Below are positions 19,724-27,925 of a stretch of DNA of 52,614 nucleotides, in pieces. Origin of the DNA: an uncultured Oscillospiraceae bacterium. Lineage in GTDB: Bacteria; Bacillota; Clostridia; Oscillospirales; Oscillospiraceae. The DNA lies in the NCBI GenBank assembly GCA_934636865.1, contig CAKUBI010000010.1, positions 1 through 52,614 on the forward strand, in the 5' to 3' direction. The translations under genes were made by a program, and so were the position numbers. Every line of letters begins with the position of its first letter. Within the stretch, counting starts at the first letter, position 1. The notes beneath the pieces are model-generated. The model saw only the letters and a list, made by a program, of their open reading frames with translations, searched no databases and was not told the origin of the DNA.

Positions 19724-21480
19724 CAGCGCGCTCCGTTCTGCGTGCGCCAGAGGGCGGCGTACTCTCCGTTCCGGGCGAGCAGCGCGTCGTGGCTGCCCTG
19801 CTCGGCGATGCGCCCGTCCTCGATGACGAGGATGCGGTCCGCCGCGCGGATGGTCGAGAGCCGGTGCGCGATGACGATCGTCGTGCGCCCGCGCGCAAGC
19901 TCGTCGAAGGCGTGCTGGATCTTCACCTCCGTCACGCTGTCGAGCGCGCTCGTGGCCTCGTCCAGAATGAGGATGGGCGGGTTTTTGAGAAAGATGCGCG
20001 CGATGGACACGCGCTGCTTCTGCCCGCCGGAGAGCATCGTGCCGCGCTCGCCGACGTAGGTGTCGAAGCCGTTCGGCATGGCCATGATATCGTCGTAGAT
20101 CTCCGCACGCTTCGCCGCTTCAACGATCTCCTCGTCCGTCGCGTCGGGGCGGCCGTAGCGGATGTTCTCGCGCACGGTGTCGGCAAAGAGGAACACATCC
20201 TGCTGCACGATGCCGATGGCGCGGTGGAGCGAGGACTGTGTGATCGCGCGCACGTCGGTCCCGTCGATGCGGATCGCGCCGCCGCTGACCTCGTAAAAGC
20301 GCGGGATGAGCTGGCAGAGCGTCGATTTGCCGCCGCCGGAGGGACCGACGATGGCGAGCATCTCGCCCGGCGTGACGTGCACGCTCACGTCATGCAGCAC
20401 GCCGCCGCTTTCCTCCGCCGTTTCGTAGGCAAAGCTCACATGGTCCACGTCGATGCCGCCGCGGCAGGCCGTGAGGTCCTTCGCGTCCGGCGCATCCTTG
20501 AGCTTCGGCTCCACGCGCATAAGCTCGGTGAAGCGCTCGAGACCGGCAAAGCCGCGCGCGAAAATCTCGGAAAAGTTCGCGAGCTTGCGCACGGGGCTGA
20601 TAAAGGTCGTGATATAGAGCGAGAAGGTGATAAGGTCGATATAGTTCATCTCGCCGCGCATGATGAGGTATCCGCCCACCGTAATGACGGCGACGGAAAG
20701 CAGCGTCATGAAAAACTCCATCGTGGCGTTGAAAACGCCCATCTCGTGATGGAATCTCCGCTTGGAGACCTTGAACTCCTCGTTCGCCCGGTTGAATTTT
20801 CCGATCTCCGCCGTCTCGTTGGCAAAGGCGCGCGCCGTGCGCACGCCGGAGAGCGACGATTCGATGCCGACGTTGATGGCGGCGGTCTTCTGCTTTTCGC
20901 CGCGCGAGGCCGCGCTCATCTTGCGGCGGCGGGACATGATGGCCGCGAGAAACACCGGCAGGATGCACGCGACCACGAGCGTCAGCCGCCACTCGATCGA
21001 CGCCATGATGCCGAGCGCGCCGAGGATCGTCAGCGAGGAGATGAGCAGATCCTCCGGCCCGTGGTGGGCAAGCTCGGTGATCTCGAAAAGGTCGCTCGTG
21101 AGCCTGCTCATCAGCTGGCCCGTGCGGTTGTGGTCAAAAAAGCTGATGTCCAGCTCCTGCACGTGGGTGAAGAGGTCGCGCCGGATGTCGGCCTCCACGA
21201 GAATGCCGAAGGTGTGGCCCCAGTAGGCGATGACGTAGTACAAAAGTGCGCGCACCGTAAACGCCGCCATCATCACCGCCATGACGATGAAAAACGTCTG
21301 ATATTCCTGGTTCGGCAGAAGGTCGTACATCGACTTTCGCGTGACGAGCGGGAAGGCGAGGTCAATGAGCGCGACGATCGTGGCGCAGACGAGGTCGAGG
21401 ATGAACAGGCCGCGGTGCGGCTTGAAGTAGGCAAAAAGGATGGCAAGGGGGCTGCGGTTCTGGAAATCGCGGGTCGTCAT
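19723..21480 (-). CDS. ABC transporter, fused permease-ATPase (MsbA/MDR type)
   Basis: A 585-residue half-transporter: six-helix transmembrane domain (about 15-320), then a nucleotide-binding domain with Walker A GPSGGGKST, signature LSGGQKQR, Walker B ILILDEATSALD and the H-loop histidine in VIAHRLSTI. Such single-chain proteins act as homodimeric exporters of lipids or drugs. No partner half-transporter gene adjoins, favouring a homodimer. The promoter TTGCAA-N17-TACAAT is at 21519-21547. It is the first gene of the unit ABC-ylmH-ynzC-XpaC. The substrate is unknown. Confidence 0.93.
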   Translation of the reverse strand: MTTRDFQNRSPLAILFAYFKPHRGLFILDLVCATIVALIDLAFPLVTRKSMYDLLPNQEYQTFFIVMAVMMAAFTVRALLYYVIAYWGHTFGILVEADIRRDLFTHVQELDISFFDHNRTGQLMSRLTSDLFEITELAHHGPEDLLISSLTILGALGIMASIEWRLTLVVACILPVFLAAIMSRRRKMSAASRGEKQKTAAINVGIESSLSGVRTARAFANETAEIGKFNRANEEFKVSKRRFHHEMGVFNATMEFFMTLLSVAVITVGGYLIMRGEMNYIDLITFSLYITTFISPVRKLANFSEIFARGFAGLERFTELMRVEPKLKDAPDAKDLTACRGGIDVDHVSFAYETAEESGGVLHDVSVHVTPGEMLAIVGPSGGGKSTLCQLIPRFYEVSGGAIRIDGTDVRAITQSSLHRAIGIVQQDVFLFADTVRENIRYGRPDATDEEIVEAAKRAEIYDDIMAMPNGFDTYVGERGTMLSGGQKQRVSIARIFLKNPPILILDEATSALDSVTEVKIQHAFDELARGRTTIVIAHRLSTIRAADRILVIEDGRIAEQGSHDALLARNGEYAALWRTQNGAR

Positions 21481-21518
21481 ATTTGATAGCTCCTGTTTAC
21501 ATATACTGATTCAAAGTA

Positions 21519-21547
21519 ATTGTATCACAGCCCCCTCTGCCTTGCAA
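21519..21547 (-). promoter_or_regulatory. Promoter of ABC exporter unit
   Basis: Minus strand TTGCAA (21542-21547), 17-bp spacer, TACAAT (21519-21524), about 40 bases upstream of the ABC gene ATG. Confidence 0.7.
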
Positions 21548-21573
21548 GGCAGGGCCCCGTTTCTTTCACAGAA

Positions 21574-21602
21574 AAAAAGAGCAGCCAAAGGCTGCTCTTT
21601 TT
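21574..21602. terminator. Terminator hairpin of zinc-ribbon protein gene
   Basis: AAAAAGAGCAGCC (21574-21586), loop AAA, perfect complement (21590-21602). It shares its GAGCAGCC core with the terminator at 23148. It ends the leftward gene at 21609. Confidence 0.88.
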
Positions 21603-21608
21603 CGTCAT

Positions 21609-22331
21609 TTATTTGATGCGCACGGTGATATCGAGCACTGCGCCGCCGACCGTGGCTGTCACGGTCGTGCTGCCCGCCTTGATCGGCGAGATCGTGCCGT
21701 CCGCCGCAATGGACAAAACGCTCGCGTCCGCCACCGCCCAGGTGACGGCCGCGTCCGTGCCCGAAACGCTCAGTCGGATGGTCTCGCTCGCCTTGATCGT
21801 GCAGTCGAAGTTGCCGGTCACGTCCTTGGGAAGGGTCGTGCCGACGTTCGTCTTCACGCTCAAGGCCGAGGCGTCCACCGTCGGGGTAGTTGTGGAGCCG
21901 TTATTATCCGGGGCCTGGGCATTGGGGTCGCCTGTACTGTCGCTCGTGCCGTTCGGGTCGGGTACGTCGCCGGCGTTGGGATCGGTACTGTCGCCGTCCG
22001 CGTTCGCATCGTCTGCATTGCTGTCGTCGGGCTTGTTCGCGTCATCCTGCACGCCGGGGTTGCTGTCGTCGGCGGAGGGACCGAGCTTTGCGACGATCTT
22101 GTCGCCGAACAGTGACCAGCTCAAAAGCAGCAGCGCGACCACGAGCACCGCGGCCATCGCGCCGCGCGCCGAATGCGTCTGCTTTTTATCCGAAACGCGG
22201 CGGCCGGTCCTGCCGGTGCCGGTATTGTGCTTTCCGATCTTGCGGGGATGATCGCCCTCTTCGCAGAACGGGCATTTACGATAGCTGGGAGAATATTCCT
22301 CACCGCAGCGCGGACATTTGATGAGATCCAT
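21609..22331 (-). CDS. Zinc-ribbon membrane protein with Ig-like (Big2-type) domain
   Basis: A 240-residue protein. An N-terminal zinc ribbon (CPRCGEEY, CPFC; about 6-23) is followed by a basic segment, one transmembrane helix (about 60-75), and a long low-complexity Asp/Asn/Pro/Gly linker. The C-terminal domain of about 80 residues resembles bacterial Ig-like group 2 (VTWAVADASVLSIAADGTIS, then AGSTTVTATVGG). It is therefore likely anchored with the zinc ribbon in the cytosol and the Ig-like domain outside. GGAGC precedes the ATG at 22331. It is divergent from udk with about 195 bases between. No specific function can be assigned. Confidence 0.72.
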   Translation of the reverse strand: MDLIKCPRCGEEYSPSYRKCPFCEEGDHPRKIGKHNTGTGRTGRRVSDKKQTHSARGAMAAVLVVALLLLSWSLFGDKIVAKLGPSADDSNPGVQDDANKPDDSNADDANADGDSTDPNAGDVPDPNGTSDSTGDPNAQAPDNNGSTTTPTVDASALSVKTNVGTTLPKDVTGNFDCTIKASETIRLSVSGTDAAVTWAVADASVLSIAADGTISPIKAGSTTVTATVGGAVLDITVRIK

Positions 22332-22467
22332 GGCGCCGCTCCTTTCTTTTCACGGGTGGTCTTATGTTCCGCGCGCACAGGGCGCGCTGTTTCTTTACAT
22401 AATACTTGCTTTTTCGCGCCGCGTCAACCGTAAGGCGCAAAATTTTAGCGTCAGACGCCGCCCGCCC

Positions 22468-22496
22468 TTGCTTTTCCCGTGCGCCGCCCCTATAAT
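22468..22496 (+). promoter_or_regulatory. Promoter of udk
   Basis: TTGCTT (22468-22473), 17-bp spacer, perfect TATAAT (22491-22496), about 30 bases upstream of the udk ATG. Confidence 0.82.
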
Positions 22497-22526
22497 AGAA
22501 GAAAAAACGACACGGAGGCACAGGCG

Positions 22527-23144
22527 ATGAACACCATCTTCATTGGCATTGCGGGCGGCACCGGCTCGGGCAAAACGACGCTCACAGAGCACCTAAAGCA
22601 GCACTTCGGCGACGATATCAGCGTCGTCCACCACGACAGCTACTACAAGTATCAGGACCGCCCCTTTGAGGAGCGCTGCAAGCAGAACTACGACCATCCC
22701 GACGCCTTTGATACCGACCTGATGGTCGCGCAGCTCAAGGACCTCAAGGCCGGCAAGGCCATCCACTGCCCGGTCTACTCCTACGCAGAGCACCAGCGCA
22801 CGAGCGAGACTGAGCTCATCCGGCCCAGCAAGGTCGTCATCGTCGAGGGCATCCTCATCTTTCAGGACCCCGTGCTGCGCGAGATGCTCGATATCAAGAT
22901 CTTCGTCGAGACCGACGCGGACGTGCGCATCCTGCGCCGCGCGCTGCGCGACGTGCGCGACCGCGGGCGGACGCTCGAGAGCGTCATCACGCAGTACCTG
23001 ACCACCGTCAAGCCCATGCACGAGCAGTTCGTCGAGCCCAGCCGCAAGTATGCCGACATCATCGTGCTCGAGGGCGGGCATAACTTAGTCGCACTCGACA
23101 TGATCATGCAGCGCATTGCCAGCCACATTGCCTCGGAAGATTAA
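22527..23144 (+). CDS. udk: Uridine kinase
   Basis: Phosphorylates uridine (and usually cytidine) to the monophosphate for pyrimidine salvage. The 205-residue length is standard. P-loop GIAGGTGSGKTT (about 7-18), then HHDSYYK and YDHPDAFDTDL are family signatures for nucleoside binding. The ATG at 22527 has GGAGG nine bases upstream; upstream in-frame codons are shadow. It is a monocistronic rightward gene with its own promoter and a strong terminator at 23148. Confidence 0.96.
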   Translation: MNTIFIGIAGGTGSGKTTLTEHLKQHFGDDISVVHHDSYYKYQDRPFEERCKQNYDHPDAFDTDLMVAQLKDLKAGKAIHCPVYSYAEHQRTSETELIRPSKVVIVEGILIFQDPVLREMLDIKIFVETDADVRILRRALRDVRDRGRTLESVITQYLTTVKPMHEQFVEPSRKYADIIVLEGGHNLVALDMIMQRIASHIASED

Positions 23145-23147
23145 CGC

Positions 23148-23182
23148 AAAAAAGGGAGCAGCCTTTGGCTGCTCCCTTTTTT
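23148..23182. terminator. Bidirectional terminator between udk and chrA pair
   Basis: A perfect 16-bp stem, AAAAAAGGGAGCAGCC (23148-23163) with its complement (23167-23182), loop TTT. It serves the convergent udk and chromate transporter genes. Confidence 0.92.
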
Positions 23183-23191
23183 GAAATTCTT

Positions 23192-23797
23192 TTACACGCC
23201 CGCGAAGCGGAACACCACGCCGATCACGGCGGAAATGCCGATGAAAACGATCGGGTGCAGGTTCTTTGTCTTCTTGACGCAGCGCGTGAAGAAGAGCAGC
23301 GCCAGCGCAAGGACGATGCCGCGCCAGTTGATCGCACCGTCCCATGAAAACTTCATCAGCAGGGACTCGCCCGCCGACGCGCTCGTGATCCCCGCGATCA
23401 CCTGGAGCATCACGCCCGCGCAGGCTGCGCCGATGAGGCCCGTGGAGGCCGGGCGCAGCCCATAAAACGCATCGGCGACAACCTTACTGTCGCGGAACTT
23501 TGCAAGCATCGCCGCAACGATCAGGATAACGACGATCGACGGCGTCACCTCGCCGATGGTGGCGATGATCGCGCCGGGCACGCCCGCCACCGTGTAGCCA
23601 ACGTAGGTCGCCATGTTGATGCCGACCGGTCCCGGCGTGGATTCCGACACCGCCAGCATATTCATAAGGTCCGTCTGCGTGAACCAGCCGGTGGTCGCGC
23701 CGATGTCCTTAAGGAACGGCAGCGTCGCCATGCCGCCGCCGATGGCGAAGAGCCCTGTTTTGAAAAACTCCCAGTATAGGCGAAGATAGAGCGTCAT
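23192..23797 (-). CDS. chrA: Chromate transporter half-protein (CHR family), downstream subunit
   Basis: A 201-residue integral membrane protein, one half of a split CHR transporter. The family motif FAIGGGMATLPFLKD (about 17-31) and the second conserved PGPVGINMATYVGY (about 56-69) are present, with about six hydrophobic segments. Its start overlaps the stop of the upstream half by 4 bases. Paired short CHR proteins act together as one antiparallel transporter; the substrate may be chromate or another oxyanion and is not decidable here. A Thr-Thr-Gly-containing stretch (KDIGATTGWFTQTDL) is typical. Confidence 0.88.
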   Translation of the reverse strand: MTLYLRLYWEFFKTGLFAIGGGMATLPFLKDIGATTGWFTQTDLMNMLAVSESTPGPVGINMATYVGYTVAGVPGAIIATIGEVTPSIVVILIVAAMLAKFRDSKVVADAFYGLRPASTGLIGAACAGVMLQVIAGITSASAGESLLMKFSWDGAINWRGIVLALALLFFTRCVKKTKNLHPIVFIGISAVIGVVFRFAGV

Positions 23798-24339
23798 TTC
23801 GTTTCCCTCCCCTCAAGCGCCTTGAGCACAATGCCGGAAAGCGCTGCAAGCAGCACGAACCACACCGGTGAAACGCTCAGCAGCATGCTGCCGAGCAGCA
23901 CGAGCGCAAAGATGACCGCCGTGCGCTTATCGACCACGGATTTCTTCAGCAGCTTGAGCACGGCGTTCAGGATCAGTACGCACACGCACACCTGAATGCC
24001 GGCAAAGGCATTCTGCACCCACGCAAGATGCGCAAAGTTCGTGATCAATCCCGCGAGAACCGTAATGATGATAAGAGAGGGGAATACAACGCCGAGCGTT
24101 GCGGCAATGCCGCCGAGGACGCCCTTTTTCTTCTGCCCGACAAAGGTCGCCGTATTGACGGCGATGATGCCCGGCGTGCACTGACCGATGGCAAAGTAAT
24201 CGACCAGTTCTTCCTCCGTGGCCCACTTTTTATTCTGCACGATCTCGCGCTCGAGGATCGGCAGCATGGCCATACCGCCGCCGAAGGTCATCACGCCGAT
24301 CTTGGCAAAGGTGATAAACAGCTCCCAAAGCATGTTCAA
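23794..24339 (-). CDS. chrA: Chromate transporter half-protein (CHR family), upstream subunit
   Basis: A 181-residue partner of the adjacent CHR half-protein. It shows MTFGGGMAMLPILEREIV (about 17-34) and the FAIGQCTPGIIAVNTATFVGQ region. Start choice is uncertain: a TTG at 24339 lies 7 bases from AGGAGG, while the ATG at 24333 lies 13 bases away; spacing favours TTG. It is 12 bases downstream of the birA stop in the same direction, so it may be co-transcribed with birA, and it overlaps the next half-gene by 4 bases. Confidence 0.88.
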   Translation of the reverse strand: MNMLWELFITFAKIGVMTFGGGMAMLPILEREIVQNKKWATEEELVDYFAIGQCTPGIIAVNTATFVGQKKKGVLGGIAATLGVVFPSLIIITVLAGLITNFAHLAWVQNAFAGIQVCVCVLILNAVLKLLKKSVVDKRTAVIFALVLLGSMLLSVSPVWFVLLAALSGIVLKALEGRETK

Positions 24340-24351
24340 AGAAAAGCCTCC

Positions 24352-25353
24352 TTATTCCACATATCCATACAATCCGCGCACCGACACTTCGCCCGTGCGA
24401 ACGGTCTCGACCGTTCCATTCTCGCGGCGCACGATCAGTCCGAACTCCTCGTCCACGTCAAGCGCCGTGACCTTTTCCTTCGTATCCTGCCAGAGCAGCT
24501 GGACCTCGCGCCCGATGGTCACGCAGCGGCGGCGGTACTCATCAAGATACGCGCCCGTATCGCCCGACTTGAGCGCGGCATAGAGCGCGTCAAGCTCCTC
24601 GATCATCGCGGCCGACAGCGCCGCGCGGGAGACGAGCTTTCCCGTTTCGCGCAGGATGGAGGTCGCGATGTGCGCAACCTCGCCGTCGAAGTCCTCCTCG
24701 CGCTGGCTCACGTTGAAGCCGATGCCCGCAACGACGTACTGAAGTTCCCCTGTCTCACCCTCGACGCTCAGCTCGGTCAGAATGCCGCAGAGCTTTCTGC
24801 TGTTTAAGACGAGGTCGTTCGTCCATTTGATCTGCGAGTGCGTGCCGGCCACGCGGTCCACCGCGCGGCTCATCGCAACGGCGATGAGGCCCGTGAGCGG
24901 CATGAGCTGCTGCGGCGTCATATCGGGCCGCAGCAGGATGGAGAGATACACGCCCTTGCCCGCCGCGCTCTGAAAGCTGCGGCCGCGTCGGCCGCGCCCG
25001 CTCGTCTGCTCCGCCGCGACGGCGACCGTACCGTCGGGCGCGCCGTCGAGCGCGATGCGCTTTAGGTAGGCGTTGGTCGAGTCGATGGAGTCAAAGCAGT
25101 CGATGCGCTTACCGACGGTCTGCACCTTGCCCATGTAGCTGCGCACGGTCTGCTCGCTCAGCATGTCGGGCAGCGATTTTAAGCAGTAGCCGCGCCCCGG
25201 CACGGCGTCGATCTCATAGCCCTGCGCGCGCAGGGCGGAGATGCTCTTCCAGATTGCCGCGCGCGTGATGCCCAGTGATGCGCTGATCGATTCGCCGGAG
25301 ACAAAGCGGCCCCTTTCGCGCAGCAGCAGCGCCAAAACGGTTTCTTTTCCCAT
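24352..25353 (-). CDS. birA: Bifunctional biotin--protein ligase / biotin operon repressor
   Basis: Activates biotin with ATP and attaches it to the biotin carrier domain of carboxylases or decarboxylases. The 333 residues include an N-terminal winged helix (about 1-60, SGESISASLGITRAAIWKSI) that makes it a repressor as well as a ligase. The ligase core has the biotinyl-AMP loop SGRGRRGRSF (about 117-126) and KWTNDL (usually KWPND; here Thr replaces Pro). A promoter at 25475-25503 overlaps a strong BirA-type operator palindrome at 25497-25529, so self-repression is likely. The ATG at 25353 was chosen because MGKETVLALLLRERG is the expected first helix. Confidence 0.94.
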   Translation of the reverse strand: MGKETVLALLLRERGRFVSGESISASLGITRAAIWKSISALRAQGYEIDAVPGRGYCLKSLPDMLSEQTVRSYMGKVQTVGKRIDCFDSIDSTNAYLKRIALDGAPDGTVAVAAEQTSGRGRRGRSFQSAAGKGVYLSILLRPDMTPQQLMPLTGLIAVAMSRAVDRVAGTHSQIKWTNDLVLNSRKLCGILTELSVEGETGELQYVVAGIGFNVSQREEDFDGEVAHIATSILRETGKLVSRAALSAAMIEELDALYAALKSGDTGAYLDEYRRRCVTIGREVQLLWQDTKEKVTALDVDEEFGLIVRRENGTVETVRTGEVSVRGLYGYVE

Positions 25354-25363
25354 AACGTCCTCC

Positions 25364-25378
25364 GTAACAAAATGTAAC
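25364..25378 (+). promoter_or_regulatory. GTAAC-repeat element, copy 2
   Basis: Plus strand reads GTAACAAAATGTAAC, two GTAAC half-sites 10 bp apart, with a further TTGTTAC at 25384-25390. It is in the birA leader and upstream of a possible rightward promoter TTGACA-N17-TACGAT (25401-25429). Related to elements at 7016 and 33832. Confidence 0.35.
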
Positions 25379-25474
25379 CGAAATTGTTACCCTTTTGAGG
25401 TTGACAGGCGGCGGATTATCGCTTACGATTGACATAACATCAAGCGCTGCGGTTTCCGCAGCCGCCGTCTTAGG

Positions 25475-25503
25475 ATTGTAGCACGCCTGCCGCCGCATGT
25501 AAA
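25475..25503 (-). promoter_or_regulatory. Promoter of birA
   Basis: Minus strand TTTACA (25498-25503), 17-bp spacer, TACAAT (25475-25480). Transcription would start near 25468, giving a leader of about 115 bases before birA. The -35 box lies inside the left arm of the BirA-type palindrome. Confidence 0.72.
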
Positions 25504-25529
25504 CCCAAATCTCAGATTTCGGTTTACCC
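25497..25529. promoter_or_regulatory. BirA-type operator palindrome
   Basis: GTAAACC (25499-25505) and GGTTTAC (25521-25527) are separated by 15 bp, matching the known BirA box layout TTGTAAACC-N14to16-GGTTTACAA. The inner AAATCT and AGATTT also pair, so 13 of 14 positions of each 14-base arm match around a single central base. It overlaps the -35 of the birA promoter. The outermost bases deviate from consensus. Confidence 0.7.
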
Positions 25530-25561
25530 GGCGGTTTCTTGACGAATTCCTGATGTTTCCA

Positions 25562-25590
25562 TTGCTGTGGCGGACACAGGCGTGTACAAT
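25562..25590 (+). promoter_or_regulatory. Promoter of MBOAT gene
   Basis: TTGCTG (25562-25567), 17-bp spacer, TACAAT (25585-25590), about 37 bases upstream of the GTG start at 25627. Confidence 0.65.
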
Positions 25591-25626
25591 GGGACGCACC
25601 CGACAAATTTTGACAGGAGCCTTCCC

Positions 25627-27012
25627 GTGAGCTTTTCAGACCTGACGTTTCTTTTTTATTTTCTGCCGCTCTTTTTCGCGGTTTACTATCTTGTCCCCTT
25701 CCGCTTCAAAAACGCGGCGCTCGTGCTGGGCAGCGCGGCGTTTTATTTTCTCGGCGCGTCCGTGCGCGACTGCCTGCTGCTGCTTGCGTCCGTCCTCTTC
25801 CACTATGCGCTCGCGCGCGGGATGGAGGGGCGCGCGCAGGGCGCGCGCAAGGCGTTGCTGCTTTTCGGCCTGTGCGCCGATCTCTTCGGATTGGTGTATT
25901 TCAAATACGCCGCATTTTTGCTGGAAAATCTGGGCAGACTGGTGGGGCGGGAGTTTTCGCTTGTGCACTTGGCGCTGCCGCTGGGCATCAGCTTCTACCT
26001 CTTCCAGAGCGCGGGCTATCTCATCGACGTATACCGCGGCGGGCAGGCGGAGAGAAACCTCATCGACTTTACCGCCTTCGTTCTCGCCTTCCCGCAGCTG
26101 ACGATGGGCCCCATCCTGCGCTATGACGAATGGCGCGGCGCGCTGAAAGAGCGCACGATCGCGCGCGGGGACGTATTCCTCGGCTTCGAGCGCTTCGTCG
26201 CCGGTCTGTGCTTCAAGGTGCTGCTGGCCGACCAGCTCGCGCCGCTGTGGGCCTCGCTCGAACGCATCGGCTACGGGTATCTCTCAACGCCGCTTGCCTG
26301 GCTCGGCGCGGTGAGCTACAGCTTACAGCTCTACTTCGACTTTTCCGGCTACTCGCTCATGGCCATGGGCCTCGGTCAGATGCTGGGGCTCCCCGTGCCG
26401 CGCAACTTTGACCTGCCGTACCTCTCCCGCTCGGTGAGCGAATTTTACCGCCGCTGGCACATCACGCTCGGCACGTGGTTCCGCGACTACCTTTACATCC
26501 CCCTCGGCGGCAGCCGGAACGGCAGAGCGCGCACCGCGCTCGCGCTCGCGGTCGTGTGGGTCTTTACGGGCCTGTGGCACGGGGCGAGCTGGAACTTTGT
26601 CCTCTGGGGCGTGGCGCTGCTTGCGTTCATCCTGCTCGAAAAATTCTGCATCGGCGATTTTCTCAAAAAGCACCGCGTGCTCTCGCACGTCTATCTTCTC
26701 TTTGTCATCCCGCAGACGTGGGTCATCTTCCGCATCACAGATCTGCACGATCTCGGCGCGTACTTCTCCCGCCTTGTCCCGCTGTTTGGCACGCACAGCG
26801 CCGTTTCCGCGCAGGACGCGCTCAAGCTGCTCGCGTCCTATTGGTGGCTGCTGCTCCTCGGCGTTTTCTTCTGCCTGCCGCAGCCCCGCCGCTTTTACGA
26901 AAAGCACCGCGGCAGTCTGCTGCTCGACCTGCCGCTGTTCCTGCTCTTCTGGGTGTGCGTGTACTTCACCGCCACCTCGGCGGGCAGCGCCTTCCTCTAT
27001 TCCCGTTTTTAA
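25627..27012 (+). CDS. MBOAT family O-acyltransferase (AlgI/DltB-like)
   Basis: A 461-residue polytopic membrane acyltransferase. It starts at a GTG (MSFSDLTFLFYFLPLFF) with AGGAG seven bases upstream. Family landmarks: LPLGISFYLFQSAGYLIDVYRG (about 119-140), NFDLPYLSRSVSEFYRRWHITLGTW, and the active-site histidine in VWVFTGLWHGASWNF. Such proteins move acetyl or other acyl groups across the membrane onto surface polymers (alginate AlgI, teichoic acid DltB, peptidoglycan PatA). The next gene is an SGNH hydrolase-like protein, the usual partner that completes transfer outside the membrane. The polymer modified is unknown. Confidence 0.92.
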   Translation: MSFSDLTFLFYFLPLFFAVYYLVPFRFKNAALVLGSAAFYFLGASVRDCLLLLASVLFHYALARGMEGRAQGARKALLLFGLCADLFGLVYFKYAAFLLENLGRLVGREFSLVHLALPLGISFYLFQSAGYLIDVYRGGQAERNLIDFTAFVLAFPQLTMGPILRYDEWRGALKERTIARGDVFLGFERFVAGLCFKVLLADQLAPLWASLERIGYGYLSTPLAWLGAVSYSLQLYFDFSGYSLMAMGLGQMLGLPVPRNFDLPYLSRSVSEFYRRWHITLGTWFRDYLYIPLGGSRNGRARTALALAVVWVFTGLWHGASWNFVLWGVALLAFILLEKFCIGDFLKKHRVLSHVYLLFVIPQTWVIFRITDLHDLGAYFSRLVPLFGTHSAVSAQDALKLLASYWWLLLLGVFFCLPQPRRFYEKHRGSLLLDLPLFLLFWVCVYFTATSAGSAFLYSRF

Positions 27013-27024
27013 GGAGACTGCTCC

Positions 27025-27882
27025 ATGTCCTCCCGAATCCCATCTCTTCTTTTGCCGCTGTGCCTTGTGAGCGCGGCGGCGCTCAACCTCTATCCCCTGC
27101 TCGATCCCACGGGCGTGTACGGCGAATACCTCGCGCAGCTCGACGGCAAAACGCCGCCCGTCGCAGCGATGGCCGCTGCGCTCGAAGACGGCGTGTATCC
27201 CTGGAGCGAGCCGAAGGCCCCTGAACCTGAACCCGAGCCCGTCCCCGACCCGGAGCCGCAGCCCGAGCCCGAGCCTGAGCCTGAACCGGAAGAGCCCGAC
27301 TCCCCCTTCACCACGGTGGACGAAAGCTACTTTGACGATGCGCTCTTCATCGGTGACTCGCACACCGACGGCTTCAAGGACTATGCGGGGCTTTCGAATG
27401 CCGACTATCTCTGCCACAACGGGCTGACGGTCTGGACGGCAGTCGAAAAGGCGGAGTTTCCCGGCCACCAGACCCTTGCACAGGCGCTTTCCGGCAGGCA
27501 ATACGGCAAGATCTATCTGATGCTCGGCATCAACGAGCTGGGCACCGGCTCGGCAGAGAGCTGGGCCGCGCAGTACAAGGTCCTGCTCGACGAGGTGCGC
27601 GGGCTCCAGCCCGACGCGATCATCTTTTTGCAGGCCATCTTCCACACGACGCAGGAAAAGTCGGACGCGACCTTCTACAAGAATTCGACCATCGACGCGC
27701 GCAACGCGGAGCTGCAGAAGCTCGCTGACAACAAGGACGTTTTCTACATCGACTGCAACCCGGTCTTTGACGACTCTACCGGCGCGCTGACGCCCGAATA
27801 CTCCGGCGACGGCGTGCATGTCAAGGCCCCGTACTATACGATGTGGCGCGACTACCTTTATCAGTTCGGCATCGTCAGATAA
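27025..27882 (+). CDS. SGNH/GDSL-like exported protein, partner of MBOAT
   Basis: A 285-residue protein with an N-terminal hydrophobic signal/anchor (about 5-22), an acidic Pro-Glu repeat linker (about 66-92, EPEPEP type), then an SGNH-hydrolase fold. Block I appears as ALFIGDSHTDG with the nucleophile Ser; block III is degenerate (GINELG rather than GxND); block V is SGDGVHVKAPYY with the Asp-x2-His catalytic pair. It lies 12 bases after the MBOAT gene. By analogy with AlgX/AlgJ, DltD or PatB it probably finishes O-acylation of a cell-surface polymer; this is inference from context. Confidence 0.86.
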   Translation: MSSRIPSLLLPLCLVSAAALNLYPLLDPTGVYGEYLAQLDGKTPPVAAMAAALEDGVYPWSEPKAPEPEPEPVPDPEPQPEPEPEPEPEEPDSPFTTVDESYFDDALFIGDSHTDGFKDYAGLSNADYLCHNGLTVWTAVEKAEFPGHQTLAQALSGRQYGKIYLMLGINELGTGSAESWAAQYKVLLDEVRGLQPDAIIFLQAIFHTTQEKSDATFYKNSTIDARNAELQKLADNKDVFYIDCNPVFDDSTGALTPEYSGDGVHVKAPYYTMWRDYLYQFGIVR

Positions 27883-27883
27883 C

Positions 27884-27918
27884 AAGAAAGGAACCGCTCT
27901 TCGAGCGGTTCCTTTCTT
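27884..27918. terminator. Bidirectional terminator hairpin
   Basis: A perfect 16-bp stem: AAGAAAGGAACCGCTC (27884-27899) with its complement (27903-27918), loop TTC. It separates the convergent SGNH gene and pckG. Confidence 0.92.
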
Positions 27919-27925
27919 ACATTTC

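Noticed and set aside
25384..25406. TTGTTACCC and GGTTGACA near birA as a BirA box
   Set aside because: Half-sites are only about 5-7 bp apart, unlike the 14-16 bp needed; the palindrome at 25497-25529 is a far better candidate.
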